64,000 nt of DNA from Anthracocystis setariae (lineage: Eukaryota > Basidiomycota > Ustilaginomycetes > Ustilaginales > Ustilaginaceae), in the NCBI GenBank assembly GCA_928724745.1, contig CAKMXJ010000010.1, positions 1 to 64,000 of the forward strand, read 5' to 3'. The translations under genes were made by a program, and so were the position numbers. Positions 1 through 8,706 of the stretch are shown here, one piece after another (position 1 is the first letter of the stretch; every line of letters begins with the position of its first letter). Below the pieces are notes generated by a model. The model was not told where the DNA came from and did no database searches. It saw only the letters and a program-made list of their open reading frames with translations.

Positions 1-19
1 CCTAACCCTAACCCTAATT
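1..19. repeat. Telomeric repeat (CCCTAA)n, chromosome end
   Basis: The window opens with cctaaccctaaccctaa, about three copies of the CCCTAA telomere unit (TTAGGG on the other strand). The C-rich strand reads 5' to 3' into the sequence, as expected for a left chromosome end. The tract passes directly into the 69-70 bp array, so this is a true subtelomere-telomere junction with only the last repeats included. Confidence 0.93.
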
Positions 20-1432
20 TCGGACATCTCCGGACGTGTTAGAACACGTGTTGTGACACATGCTGACAAAGCAAAAAAAGCAGTAATTTCGGACATCTCC
101 GGACGTGTTAGAACACGTGTTGTGACACATGCTGACAATGCGAAAAAAGCAGGAATTTCGGACGTCTCCGGACGTGTTAGAACACGTGTTGTGACACGTA
201 CTGAACAAGCAGAAAAAAGCAGGAATTTCGGACGTCTCCGGCTGTGTTAGATAGCGTGTTGTGACACGTTCCGTCTCTGCGGAAAAAAGCAGGAATTTCG
301 GACGCCTTCGGACGTGTTAGAACACGTGTTGTGACACGTACTGAACAAGGAGAAAAAAGCAGGAATTTCGGACGTCTCCAGCTGTGTTAGATTGCGTGTT
401 GTGACACGTTCTGAACAAGCAGAAAAAAGCAGGAATTTCGGACGTCTCCGGACGTGTTAGAACACGTGTTGTGACACGTTCTGAACAAGCAAAAAAAGCA
501 GGAATTTCGGACGCTTCCGGACGTGTTAGAACACGTGTTGTGACACGTACTGAACAAGGAGAAAAAAGCAGGAATTTCGGACGCTTCCGGACGTGTTAGA
601 ACACGTGTTGTGACACGTTCTGAACAAGCAAAAAAAGCAGGAATTTCGGACGTCTCCAGCTGTGTTAGATTGCGTGTTGTGACACGTTCCGTCTTTGCGG
701 AAAAAAGCAGGAATTTCGGTCGCCTCCGGACGTGTTAGAACACGTGTTGTGACACGTTCTGAACAAGCAGAAAAAAGCAGGAATTTCGGACGCCTCCGGA
801 CATGTTAGAACACGTGTTGTGACACGTTCTGAACAAGCAGAAAAAAGCAGGAATTTCCGACGTCTCCGGACGTGTTAGAACACGTGTTGTGACACGTTCT
901 GAACAAGCAGAAAAAAGCAGGAATTTCGGACGCCTCCGGACATGTTAGAACACGTGTTGTGACACATGCTGACTTAGCGGAAAAAGCAGGAATTTCGGAC
1001 GCTTCCGGACGTGTTAGAACACGTGTTGTGACACATGCGGAACAAGCAAAAAAAGCAGGAATTTCGGACGCCTTCGGACGTGTTAGAACACGTGTTGAGA
1101 CACATGATGACTAAGCGGAAAAAGCAGGAATTTCGGACGCCTCCAGCTGTGTTAGAACACGTGTTGTGACACGTTCTGAACAAGCAGAAAAAGCAGGAAT
1201 TTCGGACGCCTCCAGCTGTGTTAGAACACGTGTTGTGACACGTTCTGAACAAGCAAAAAAAGCAGGAATTTCGGACGCCTCCAGCTGTGTTAGAACACGT
1301 GTTGTGACACGTTCTGAACAAGCAGAAAAAAGCAGGAATTTCGGACGCCTTCGGACGTGTTAGAACACGTGTTGTGACACGTACTGAACAAGGAGAAAAA
1401 AGCAGGAATTTCGGACGTCTCCGGACGTGTTA
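16..1432. repeat. Telomere-adjacent tandem array, 21 units of 69-70 bp
   Basis: The octamer aatttcgg recurs at 16, 85, 154, 224, 294, 364, 434, 503, 573, 642, 712, 782, 852, 922, 991, 1060, 1129, 1198, 1267, 1337 and 1407 (one copy has a changed base), a fixed 69-70 bp period. Each unit holds ACGTGTT-AG-AACACGT, the palindrome AACACGTGTT, and ACGTGT-TGTG-ACACGT, so several overlapping inverted repeats and a CACGTG E-box. Units differ by point changes, for example gacgtctcc versus gacgcctcc. The last unit is cut off at tatagcgcgg. Because 69 is a multiple of three, open frames on both strands run through the array; these are not genes. Confidence 0.93.
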
Positions 1433-1636
1433 TAGCGCGGAAAATCCGGAAAATAATTTCGAATTTTTGGCGCTAATTTAGTGTTAAGCCACAGCGCCAA
1501 AAAAAGCGAATTTAAACTTAACTAAATTAGTCTGGAACTAAATTAGTTTCCTGGCCTAAACTAGACCGCATAGCTTTGTGTGGGCTGTGCTATTGTGCTA
1601 GGCCCGCTTGTGGGCGCTTCTATTATACGCCCTGAC

Positions 1637-2010
1637 GCCCACAGGGGCTTATCCACGAAGATCTATGGGCACAGGGTGTTCCCAGGCTAAAGTAGTTCAC
1701 TTTCCTTAGTGGAAACTTTGCTTTTTCACACTACATGACCTCCTATGCCGGATTTGACCGTTCTGGACCGCCCACACACCGCCCATGACGCCTAGGCACG
1801 TCACCCTTGGCCCACAGGGCCTTATCTTCGAAGATCCAGGGCCTTCACTTAGTGGAAACTTTGCTTTTTCACACTAAAATGACCCCCTATGCCGGATCTG
1901 AGCGTTCTAGACCGGTTTAAAGTGGCCTACACACTGCCCTTGACGCCTAGGCACGTCACCCCAGGCCCATAGGGGCTTATCTTCGAAGATCCAGGGGCTT
2001 TACTTAGTAA
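1637..2010. repeat. Diverged repeats, spacing about 155-173 bp, with TCTTCGAAGA palindrome
   Basis: The segment gccca[c/t]agggg(c)cttat recurs at about 1637, 1810 and 1965. In the last two copies it is followed by the perfect palindrome TCTTCGAAGA. A second block, ttagtggaaactttgc, recurs around 1708 and 1855. The rest of 1433-2176 shows no convincing coding region. This family is distinct in sequence from the telomere-adjacent array but has similar spacing to the satellite at 9835-12110. Confidence 0.7.
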
Positions 2011-2244
2011 AGAGTGTGTAAAAGTGCCTGTTTGGGCACTATACCAGTGTCTGAGCTCGCTCTGCTGGCTGGGGTGACGTTGCCCACCCCTCTGTGAGTG
2101 TGCACACGAAGCAGCGCCGCTTCAAACAGCCTGGGAGAGCTTCCAGAAGCATAAATATAGGTGAAAAATCACCATTTTGGTGGTTTCTGCTACTTTTACT
2201 TTGCATTCCTCAATTTCCTGCAAGATAACCTGTCATTCTGACTT

Positions 2245-2430
2245 CGGATTCGCGTTCCTGGACATCGATTTGGTTAGTACACGACCCTGGCATCCTTGTT
2301 CTGCGACTTTTATTTTTGCTCACACACTTTTTTCCCACTTTAAGCTGCTCTACCATCAGATTTTCAGTCGTGACCCTCCATTATTCTTTCGGATTCGGAC
2401 TCCTGGACATCGAATTGGGTAGTACAGACC
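2245..2430. repeat. Two units of the approximately 161-bp satellite, upstream of dioxygenase copy 1
   Basis: Two related blocks, starting cggattcg at 2245 and at 2390, share the pattern (cggattcg..tcctggacatcga.ttgg.tagtac) with the satellite at 9835-12110. They end shortly before a GTAAGT splice-donor-like site at 2478, the same arrangement as upstream of dioxygenase copy 2, so the satellite units and the gene leader appear to have been duplicated together. Confidence 0.65.
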
Positions 2431-2477
2431 CCTCACGGACCATAGGCACGTCTCCCACAGGCCTGGAAAGCGTCAAG

Positions 2478-2578
2478 GTAAGTTTCATATCCACTTGCCC
2501 CTCCTCCTTTTTTTTTCTTATGACCACTTTCTTTTGACCATATCTTCCTCATTTCTGCTTCGTTTGACCTCTGTATAG
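2478..2578 (+). other. Possible 5' leader intron of dioxygenase copy 1
   Basis: A GTAAGT donor at 2478 is followed by a pyrimidine-rich stretch and a ctgtatag acceptor ending at 2578. The segment after it contains taggtgtcctaggc, also found in the leader of the second dioxygenase copy (about 12366) after a similar donor/acceptor pair. The shared layout supports a spliced 5' untranslated leader, but no transcript evidence is available here. Confidence 0.35.
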
Positions 2579-3150
2579 GCTCATTCTCTTCGTATTGTCA
2601 AGCTCTTTCGACCCATAACCATCAAGCACGACATCCTGCGCATCTGGGAGCCTGTATTGCCTCTTATTAGGTGTCCTAGGCACTTTAAAGAGTCTCAATC
2701 TCGCTTTCCTGCCCTGTTTTGCGTTGTAAGACACTATAGGCCTGGCCAGCCTCGTCTAGCAGCAGCTTAAAGGGTGATACTTAGGTGTATCTGCTCAAAA
2801 AGTCGATTTTTCAAGCAACTTTGGACTTCAAGACCCTCAAACTGCCCTCAAGAAATTTCCTTCCGGCCTCAAATTTGGCGTCAAGACACATCAATATAGT
2901 TAGTATTGAGATCCGGAAGCGATTTGCCTTTGCTAATTTTTTGGATTTGTTGCTGATTTTTAACTTTACCCACTTGTTGCTCATCACTGGAGAGCTCTAC
3001 AGACACGAGACTCCGGGTACACACTGCTGGTATATAGCCCTACAACGCCTGAAATCGACGGAGCTGTAGCACATCAAGAATCCGCAGTGTTGTCATTTTT
3101 GTTTTCACTTTGGTGGTTTTTTTACCAATTTTTTTGGTTTTTCCATCATT

Positions 3151-4416
3151 ATGGTGCTCCTGACCAGCCAGTGGAGGCCTAAGGACCACAGCACACGCTC
3201 TAGAGGCTTTGGAAGCGAGAAGGAAAGGAAGAAAGCAGAAGAAATGGTCAAGGGAGATCTCAGCAAACTTAGAGAAAATTTGGCAAAGTACCACGCCCCC
3301 AATTTGCCTCAGTACACCCCCAGTGCTGACACACTCAAGTTAGCCAAAGATGTAGCCAAGCTTGACGCTTCAAAGGCCCCTAAAAAGCAATCCAAGTGCC
3401 TTGTTAGCCAGTACACTCCTCAGTCTGATCTCTTCATAGGTTGGGACCAAGCAAGAGACCAAGGAAGAGCGGCAAAGCAGGCAAAGCTCCACAACCACAC
3501 CGCCAGAGTTGTAGCTACCAATCAGCTCGATCTCAAGGCCTTCTTCAACAAGGAATACCAGCTGCCCAAGCTCAGCGTCCCTGCAGACACCACAGGATTC
3601 CAATCGGTCACCTTTGAGGGTCAGGAAGACACGGTCCACCTTGTCGACTGCAATGGACTCCATTACGCCAGCATCATCAAGAAGCCAGACTCGCCAGAGT
3701 TTGACGCCATGTACCAGGAGTTCAGACGCCTTCAAGCAGCGCTGCCCAAGTCAGCCGGAGCGCCAGTAGAGTCTCTGCGTGGAGACTTCTTCACATTTCA
3801 TCTCATGCTCAGCGGACAAGACACGGCCCACATGGACAAGCCCTACTTTAATGAACGCTTTGTAAGGAACTACAGGCCTATGATCAAGTTCCTCAGGAAT
3901 AGGCACATCAAAGCGCTACGGGAGTACTGCAACACCAAGTTCTTCGAGTGCTTCCCTGAGCACGCAAGCCACCACATGCACATCGGAGCCTCCCACCACT
4001 ACAGGCCCCACAGTGCCTTCCTGTGGGCGCCCTGCTTCCCTTCCCTTGCCATCAACCAGGAAGGCCAGGCGTACAGCTTGCCACACAGGGACAGGCGTGA
4101 CTACCTGCAAGGGCTTGCTGGTGTCTTTAGCTACGGTGACTACACCGAGCTGCAGATCAGCTTTGCAGAGGCCAAGGTCAGCCTTGACTTTCCCCCCGGT
4201 GCACTCTGCTTCTTCCCCTCCCATGTGCTGCACCACTTCAACTCTCCTATTCTGGAAGGAGAGACTCGGGGAAGCATGACCATGTTCATGTCCAGTGATG
4301 TGGCCAAGTGGGATGGCTATGGCGGCCGGGCCTGTGACACACCTGAAGAGGTCAAGCAGGCCTACCGTCAACAGTGCCTGGATGCCTGGCAGCTGTTCCA
4401 GCCACTGCCTCAGTAG
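3151..4416 (+). CDS. TET/JBP-like 2OG-Fe(II) dioxygenase, copy 1
   Basis: The 421-residue product has a lysine-rich N-terminus and a C-terminal double-stranded beta-helix of the 2-oxoglutarate/Fe(II) oxygenase type. Candidate iron ligands are H312 and D314 (PHRDRRD) and H362 (VLHHFN), with the 2OG-binding arginine R373 in GETRGS. The run from FPPG to GETR closely resembles the fungal TET/JBP-like proteins associated with KDZ transposons in mushrooms (established family knowledge); oxidation of a modified base in DNA or RNA is inferred, not shown. The ATG at 3151 is chosen because copy 2 aligns from the same point. It points away from the telomere and lies tail-to-tail with the zinc-finger gene 600 bp downstream. 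Parts are nearly identical in DNA to copy 2, others clearly diverged. Confidence 0.82.
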   Translation: MVLLTSQWRPKDHSTRSRGFGSEKERKKAEEMVKGDLSKLRENLAKYHAPNLPQYTPSADTLKLAKDVAKLDASKAPKKQSKCLVSQYTPQSDLFIGWDQARDQGRAAKQAKLHNHTARVVATNQLDLKAFFNKEYQLPKLSVPADTTGFQSVTFEGQEDTVHLVDCNGLHYASIIKKPDSPEFDAMYQEFRRLQAALPKSAGAPVESLRGDFFTFHLMLSGQDTAHMDKPYFNERFVRNYRPMIKFLRNRHIKALREYCNTKFFECFPEHASHHMHIGASHHYRPHSAFLWAPCFPSLAINQEGQAYSLPHRDRRDYLQGLAGVFSYGDYTELQISFAEAKVSLDFPPGALCFFPSHVLHHFNSPILEGETRGSMTMFMSSDVAKWDGYGGRACDTPEEVKQAYRQQCLDAWQLFQPLPQ

Positions 4417-4420
4417 TTAG

Positions 4421-4600
4421 TTCATTCCATGTCTCAGCGTTCATTCCGTGTCTCAGTGTTCATTCCGTGTCTCAGTGTTCATTCCGTGTCTCAGTGTTAA
4501 TCCCGTGTTTCCAATTTGATCTCAGAGTCTAGTGTCCTGTGTTTTCCAAAGTGGAGTGGCACGTGTTCAAAGTCTGGTGGCACGTGTTCAAAGCCTGGTG
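4421..4600. repeat. Short tandem repeats 3' of dioxygenase copy 1
   Basis: A 19-bp unit (ttcattccgtgtctcagtg) repeats about four to five times at 4421, 4440, 4459, 4478 and, degenerately, 4497. It is followed by an 18-bp duplication containing ggcacgtgttcaaag (about 4558-4597), which again carries the CACGTG core seen in the telomere-adjacent array. The repeats lie directly after the stop codon, in the probable 3' untranslated or terminator region. Confidence 0.8.
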
Positions 4601-4745
4601 ATGTGTCTCTGACAAGCAAAAAACAAGGAATGCATCAACATTTAGTGAGAGCGCACATCCGCCCAGGTCAAATTGCTGACTGTTATAGCTCGGTGTGGCG
4701 GAGGATTAACATTGCGTACAATGCGGCAACACCAGAAATTCAAAC

Positions 4746-4850
4746 CCCCCTTGGGATTCGAACCTGGTGCCCAGCCCGTCAAGGCCAGCCCCTTTTCCAT
4801 AAATGGTTCTCAATGACTCCGAGGAGATCAACCACTGAGCTAATAGCACT
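4746..4850 (-). pseudogene. tRNA-like relic with A-box and B-box
   Basis: The minus strand contains TAGCTCAGTGG (4842-4832), a good RNA polymerase III A-box, and GGTTCGAATCC (4764-4754), a perfect B-box. The acceptor and T-stem do not pair well, and about 35 nt more than expected lie between the boxes. I read it as a decayed tRNA gene, possibly one that had an intron, or a tRNA-derived short interspersed element. It sits between the 3' ends of dioxygenase copy 1 and zinc-finger copy 1. Confidence 0.4.
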
Positions 4851-5016
4851 CTTGTTGCCGGTCTGGTCTCCTTTACCGTACATCAACCAATTTCTCTCAC
4901 CATTGCTCACCGCTAACCCATTCAGCTCACCACACGTACTTAACTCCTTCACCGCATTCAAGAAAAGGAATCCAAAATCACATCCCAAAATCACAGCACA
5001 AATTGGGAACACAAAA

Positions 5017-7848
5017 TCAACGTGAATGGACTACAATTTCATAGGCACCGCTATCCAACTTGACTACACCAAGGTACGGGCCAGAGCTGCCAACTGGGAT
5101 GACCTGGCAAGAATACAACTTCCGTGACAGCTGAATGTGTCCGATGCTGACATTGAATGCTCCAGCTACACCGTGCAGCAGCAGCACCTCCTCCTGCTTG
5201 GTCAACTCTCCATACCGTTCTGCCAGCTTCTCCAGTAGCGTGTTTCCTGCAACTCTGCTCCGTGTGCCCAAGTGGTTCTCCACCGCCTGCCTGTTCTCTG
5301 CCAGCCATGCCACTGCTTGCTCCCTGATCTCCACCGGGTCTGGATTACCACGCCGGTCCTCCAGCAGGAAAGTGAGGCACTCCATCAGTGAGTCCCGTAG
5401 TTCCGCAAAGCCAGTGGTACGGCAGAGACCTGCCAGCTCCCTGCGTTGACTGAGCTGCCGCACAGGATTATCCTCCGGTACTGGTGCAAAGACCATGCGT
5501 GCAGGATCCACCACCAGTGCACGGATGTTGACTCCCAGCTGATTGCATGTTGCCAGCGTGGCAATGTGGGAACGGAATTTCTGAGCACCAAGTGAATTCC
5601 GGCATTGGCTGCACCGGACACGGAATTGATTTGCACCTCCACACAGCGTGTAGGTGCCCACACGGTGGCAGCCTTGGCACTGCACATGAAGCTGCACATG
5701 TGTGAACAGGCTACGTGTGCCAATCGTAGTGTTGAAGTGCTCCAGCTCCTGTGCAATGTCCATAGCTGCATCAGAGCTAGCCCACCACGCAGTTGGACTG
5801 TCCAATGCCGTAGGTCTCCTGCCAGGATGCCAGCCCATGGCATTGTACAGGTCAATGACGGCCTGCCGCTGCAGCTGAGAGGATGCCTTTGAGTGGCAAC
5901 CACGGAAGATCTGCTTCTCCTCTGCCAACGCAAGCAACGCATTCAGGTCTGCAAACATGGCTGCCTTGGTGATTGTGTGCGTGAGGAGCTGCTGATCCCC
6001 TGCTGCTGCAGTGAACAAGTGCCGGTGGTCCAAGAATTTGCTGGCCACAGCAATGTCCCTGGCTGCCTGCATGGTGGGGGCCTGTACCGTAACCTCCAGG
6101 CGTACTCCACTTCCCACCTCTGGAGCTGTGTTGACAATGCGGTCCCTCCAGCTCTGCAGCCTGGCAATGCGGTCCTGCACAATCTTGATGCTCATAGGCT
6201 GGCCTGCCTGTCCAGCGCCTGCAGCTCCTGCTTTGAGCAGATGCGTGAGCTTGGGATACCCTTTGAAATGAGAAATCCCATCCGGTCTGGATCTCCACTT
6301 CAATTCCACGCTGCCAAAGCCTCTGCCCACGCGCAGTGCCATAGGGTACTGCTTGTATTTCCCCTTTTTGGACTTGGGTGCAATGAGCGTGATGCAGCCT
6401 GTGTCCACTGTGCAGCCAATGTCAAAGACATTGGCATTACGCAAAGGGTGCTCACTGAGCATGGCTGGATCCAGGAAGCGGTCAATGGGCACCTTGATGC
6501 CGTAAGCTCCCATGCGGATGCTCTGGCAGCCAATGTCCTGCAATGCTTCCACCATGATGCCCACATCCACACGCAGCTCTCCATAGGTGAGCACTGTGGC
6601 ATGCTCAGAGGGAATGAGGATGGCACGCTGTGGAGGCTGCTGCAGGCGTGCAATGAGCGGCAGCTTGAAGCATGGCTCAAAGCGGAAATTAACCTTGAGC
6701 TCGGCAAAGTACACCCAATGATTGAACAGCTCAGCGTCCTTGAAATCAGGGGAGTAGCTGCACAAGCTCAGGTAGCAGCCAGCAGGGTAGATGCGCAGCA
6801 GGTCTGCGGGAGAGATGGTCACCGCAAATGAATCCACATCATACTCCACACAGCCATTCCAGTCAGTCACCGGGTTGAGAGCTGGAATGGGCGGCAAGGT
6901 TGCCTGCTCCTGCTGCCTAGCACTGTCAAGCAGGCTTACAGGCGGTGGTGCTGCTGGCTCCATGTCATCCAGATCCATTGCCGGGAGCAAGACCACAATG
7001 CCGTCCACCGGCATGTCCTCCACTTCCTCCAACCGCAACTCTGGCTGCTGTTGCTGTTGCTCCAGCTGCTCTGGCACAGGTGCTGGCAGCTGCGACAGTG
7101 TCTCCCCCTCTGCCTCTTCATCTGACGGGTCCTCCAATTCCTCCACCTGCTGCTCCAGAGACGGAATGGGGAAAGGATCCGGCACTTCACCAGAGGACGC
7201 GTCAGACGGGAAACTATTTTCCATTTCTTCAGCCTCTGGCTCCAGTGCCGGCACTAGCTCAGTCTCTCCGTCTGCCTCCTCTCCCAATTCTGCTGCCGCT
7301 TCCACCTCAGCCTCTGCCTCTGCCTCTGCAAAGACCACATCCAAGTTGTCCTCCACAAGCGTCAGGGGAAAATCCTCTGAGCTCTCCACGCTAACCTCTG
7401 AATTTGAATCAGAATTCAATTCAATTGAATCCTCCTCTGCTAGAATTGCTGGATCCAACACGGCAAGGAAAGGGTCGGCACGTTGCTCTTCTGCCGCAGG
7501 CGCAGTTGCAAGCTCTGGACTCACCGCATCTTGAGTTACCGCATCTTGAGAGACTGCTGTTGCTGTTGTTGTTGATGTTGTTGCTGCTGGTGCTGATGCT
7601 GCCGGTGCTGATGCAGGTGTAGGTTGAGCCTGACTTTGAGTTGCTGCACCTTGACATTTGCGGATGCCTTGATGCTTGAGGAGTGCTGCCGCATTCATCA
7701 CAACTTGTCCGCAAGTACATGCTACAAGTCCAGCAGCTGCCGCTGCCTCTGGACTGACAGGCACACCGCTGTGAGCCTTGCGCAAGTGGTTGGTGATGTT
7801 GCTTGCGGCATAGGCATAGTTGCATACGGGGCAGGTGATCTGCGACAT
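5017..7848 (-). CDS. Subtelomeric two-zinc-finger protein, copy 1 (function unknown)
   Basis: The product is 943 residues. The N-terminus carries a C2H2-like finger (CPVCNYAY, then H..H) and a second C-rich finger (CTCGQ..HQ..RKC), followed by an acidic, Glu/Ala/Gln-rich low-complexity region to about residue 330, then a long conserved region shared with the copy at 21437-23920. It includes a CQGC..CSQC zinc-ribbon-like motif and a C-terminal block with loose resemblance to OTU-type folds. The start at 7848 is chosen because it matches the ATG of the paralogue; an open frame continues upstream to 8529 only because the 21-bp minisatellite has no stops. No known family is recognised with certainty. 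The zinc fingers suggest DNA binding, and the location suggests a subtelomere-specific or mobile-element protein. Confidence 0.8.
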   Translation of the reverse strand: MSQITCPVCNYAYAASNITNHLRKAHSGVPVSPEAAAAAGLVACTCGQVVMNAAALLKHQGIRKCQGAATQSQAQPTPASAPAASAPAATTSTTTATAVSQDAVTQDAVSPELATAPAAEEQRADPFLAVLDPAILAEEDSIELNSDSNSEVSVESSEDFPLTLVEDNLDVVFAEAEAEAEVEAAAELGEEADGETELVPALEPEAEEMENSFPSDASSGEVPDPFPIPSLEQQVEELEDPSDEEAEGETLSQLPAPVPEQLEQQQQQPELRLEEVEDMPVDGIVVLLPAMDLDDMEPAAPPPVSLLDSARQQEQATLPPIPALNPVTDWNGCVEYDVDSFAVTISPADLLRIYPAGCYLSLCSYSPDFKDAELFNHWVYFAELKVNFRFEPCFKLPLIARLQQPPQRAILIPSEHATVLTYGELRVDVGIMVEALQDIGCQSIRMGAYGIKVPIDRFLDPAMLSEHPLRNANVFDIGCTVDTGCITLIAPKSKKGKYKQYPMALRVGRGFGSVELKWRSRPDGISHFKGYPKLTHLLKAGAAGAGQAGQPMSIKIVQDRIARLQSWRDRIVNTAPEVGSGVRLEVTVQAPTMQAARDIAVASKFLDHRHLFTAAAGDQQLLTHTITKAAMFADLNALLALAEEKQIFRGCHSKASSQLQRQAVIDLYNAMGWHPGRRPTALDSPTAWWASSDAAMDIAQELEHFNTTIGTRSLFTHVQLHVQCQGCHRVGTYTLCGGANQFRVRCSQCRNSLGAQKFRSHIATLATCNQLGVNIRALVVDPARMVFAPVPEDNPVRQLSQRRELAGLCRTTGFAELRDSLMECLTFLLEDRRGNPDPVEIREQAVAWLAENRQAVENHLGTRSRVAGNTLLEKLAERYGELTKQEEVLLLHGVAGAFNVSIGHIQLSRKLYSCQVIPVGSSGPYLGVVKLDSGAYEIVVHSR

Positions 7849-7897
7849 GTTGATTGAGTATGATGAGCGGTTGTCAAAAAAGGAATGCAACGGTGTT

Positions 7898-8560
7898 GCA
7901 AATATCAAAGCTTTTGTAGTGGACCGTCTTGCTGTTGAAGCTGACCGTCTTCCAGTTCTAGTAGACCGTCTTGCAATTGTAGTGGACCGTCTTCCAATTG
8001 TAGCAGACCATCTTGGACTTGTAGTGGACCGTCTTGGATTTGCAAATATCAAAGCTTTTGTAGTGGACCGTCTTGCTGTTGAAGCTGACCGTCTTCCAGT
8101 TCTAGTAGACCGTCTTGCAATTGTAGTGGACCGTCTTCCAATTGTAGCAGACCATCTTGGACTTGTAGTGGACCGTCTTGGATTTGTAGTGGACCGTCTT
8201 GGATTTGTAGTAGACCGTCTTGGATTTGTAGTAGACCGTCTTGGATTTGTAGTAGACCGTCTTCCACTTGTAGTTGACCGTCTTGGAGTTGTAGTAGACC
8301 GTCTTCCATTTGTAGTAGACCGTCTTGGAAATTGTAGTAGACCGTCTTGGACTTGTAGTAGACCGTCTTGAATTTGTAGTGGACCGTCTTGGATTTGTAG
8401 TAGACCGTCTTCCCTGCTCAGCACGCTCAAAAAAGTTGAATTTGTATTGGACCGTCTTCCAATTTGTATTGGACCGTCTTGCCAGATGAATACAGACGCG
8501 TCTAACAATTCAATTGGACCGTCTTCCAATTTTCAAATGGACCGTCTTCCAGAGGGCCAG
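7898..8560. repeat. 21-bp minisatellite (GTAGTAGACCGTCTTGGATTT) upstream of zinc-finger copy 1
   Basis: About 30 copies of a 21-bp unit with core gaccgtctt run from about 7917 to 8555. A 144-bp block covering several units is duplicated in tandem without visible change (7898-8041 and 8042-8185), indicating recent unequal exchange. The array begins about 50 bp upstream of the chosen start codon and so lies in the promoter. A shorter, more diverged version lies upstream of the paralogue (23965-24235). Confidence 0.9.
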
Positions 8561-8659
8561 ACGCGAGCTGCCCACCTGGGGATAAGCATTAGAACCCAAA
8601 GATACATTGCACCTGGAGATTGTGATGGACACTGATCCTGGCCTGTGTGATATATATAT

Positions 8660-8706
8660 CCCAACCTCTAACGCTAACCCCAACCTTAACTCTAACCCCA
8701 ACCCTA
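8660..8706. repeat. Degenerate interstitial telomere-like tract
   Basis: The stretch consists of variants of CTAACCC/CCAACC, including ctaaccccaacc and taactctaacccca, in the same orientation as the terminal telomere repeat. It separates the telomere-proximal block (dioxygenase copy 1 plus zinc-finger copy 1) from the next block, which would fit a former chromosome end or telomere insertion. Confidence 0.65.

Noticed and set aside
14..1363. Open frames on both strands inside the first 1.4 kb (repetitive Cys/Asn- or Arg/Val-rich peptides)
   Set aside because: They arise because the 69-bp repeat unit is a multiple of three and has stop-free frames; there is no independent coding evidence.
7820..8371. 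Plus-strand frame with VVDRLGF repeats
   Set aside because: It is the other strand of the minisatellite and has no domain.
7849..8529. N-terminal extension of zinc-finger copy 1 upstream of 7848
   Set aside because: It only translates the 21-bp minisatellite; the paralogue starts at the position matching 7848.
7898..8560. CRISPR array
   Set aside because: Units are contiguous 21-bp tandem repeats without unique spacers, in a eukaryotic sequence.
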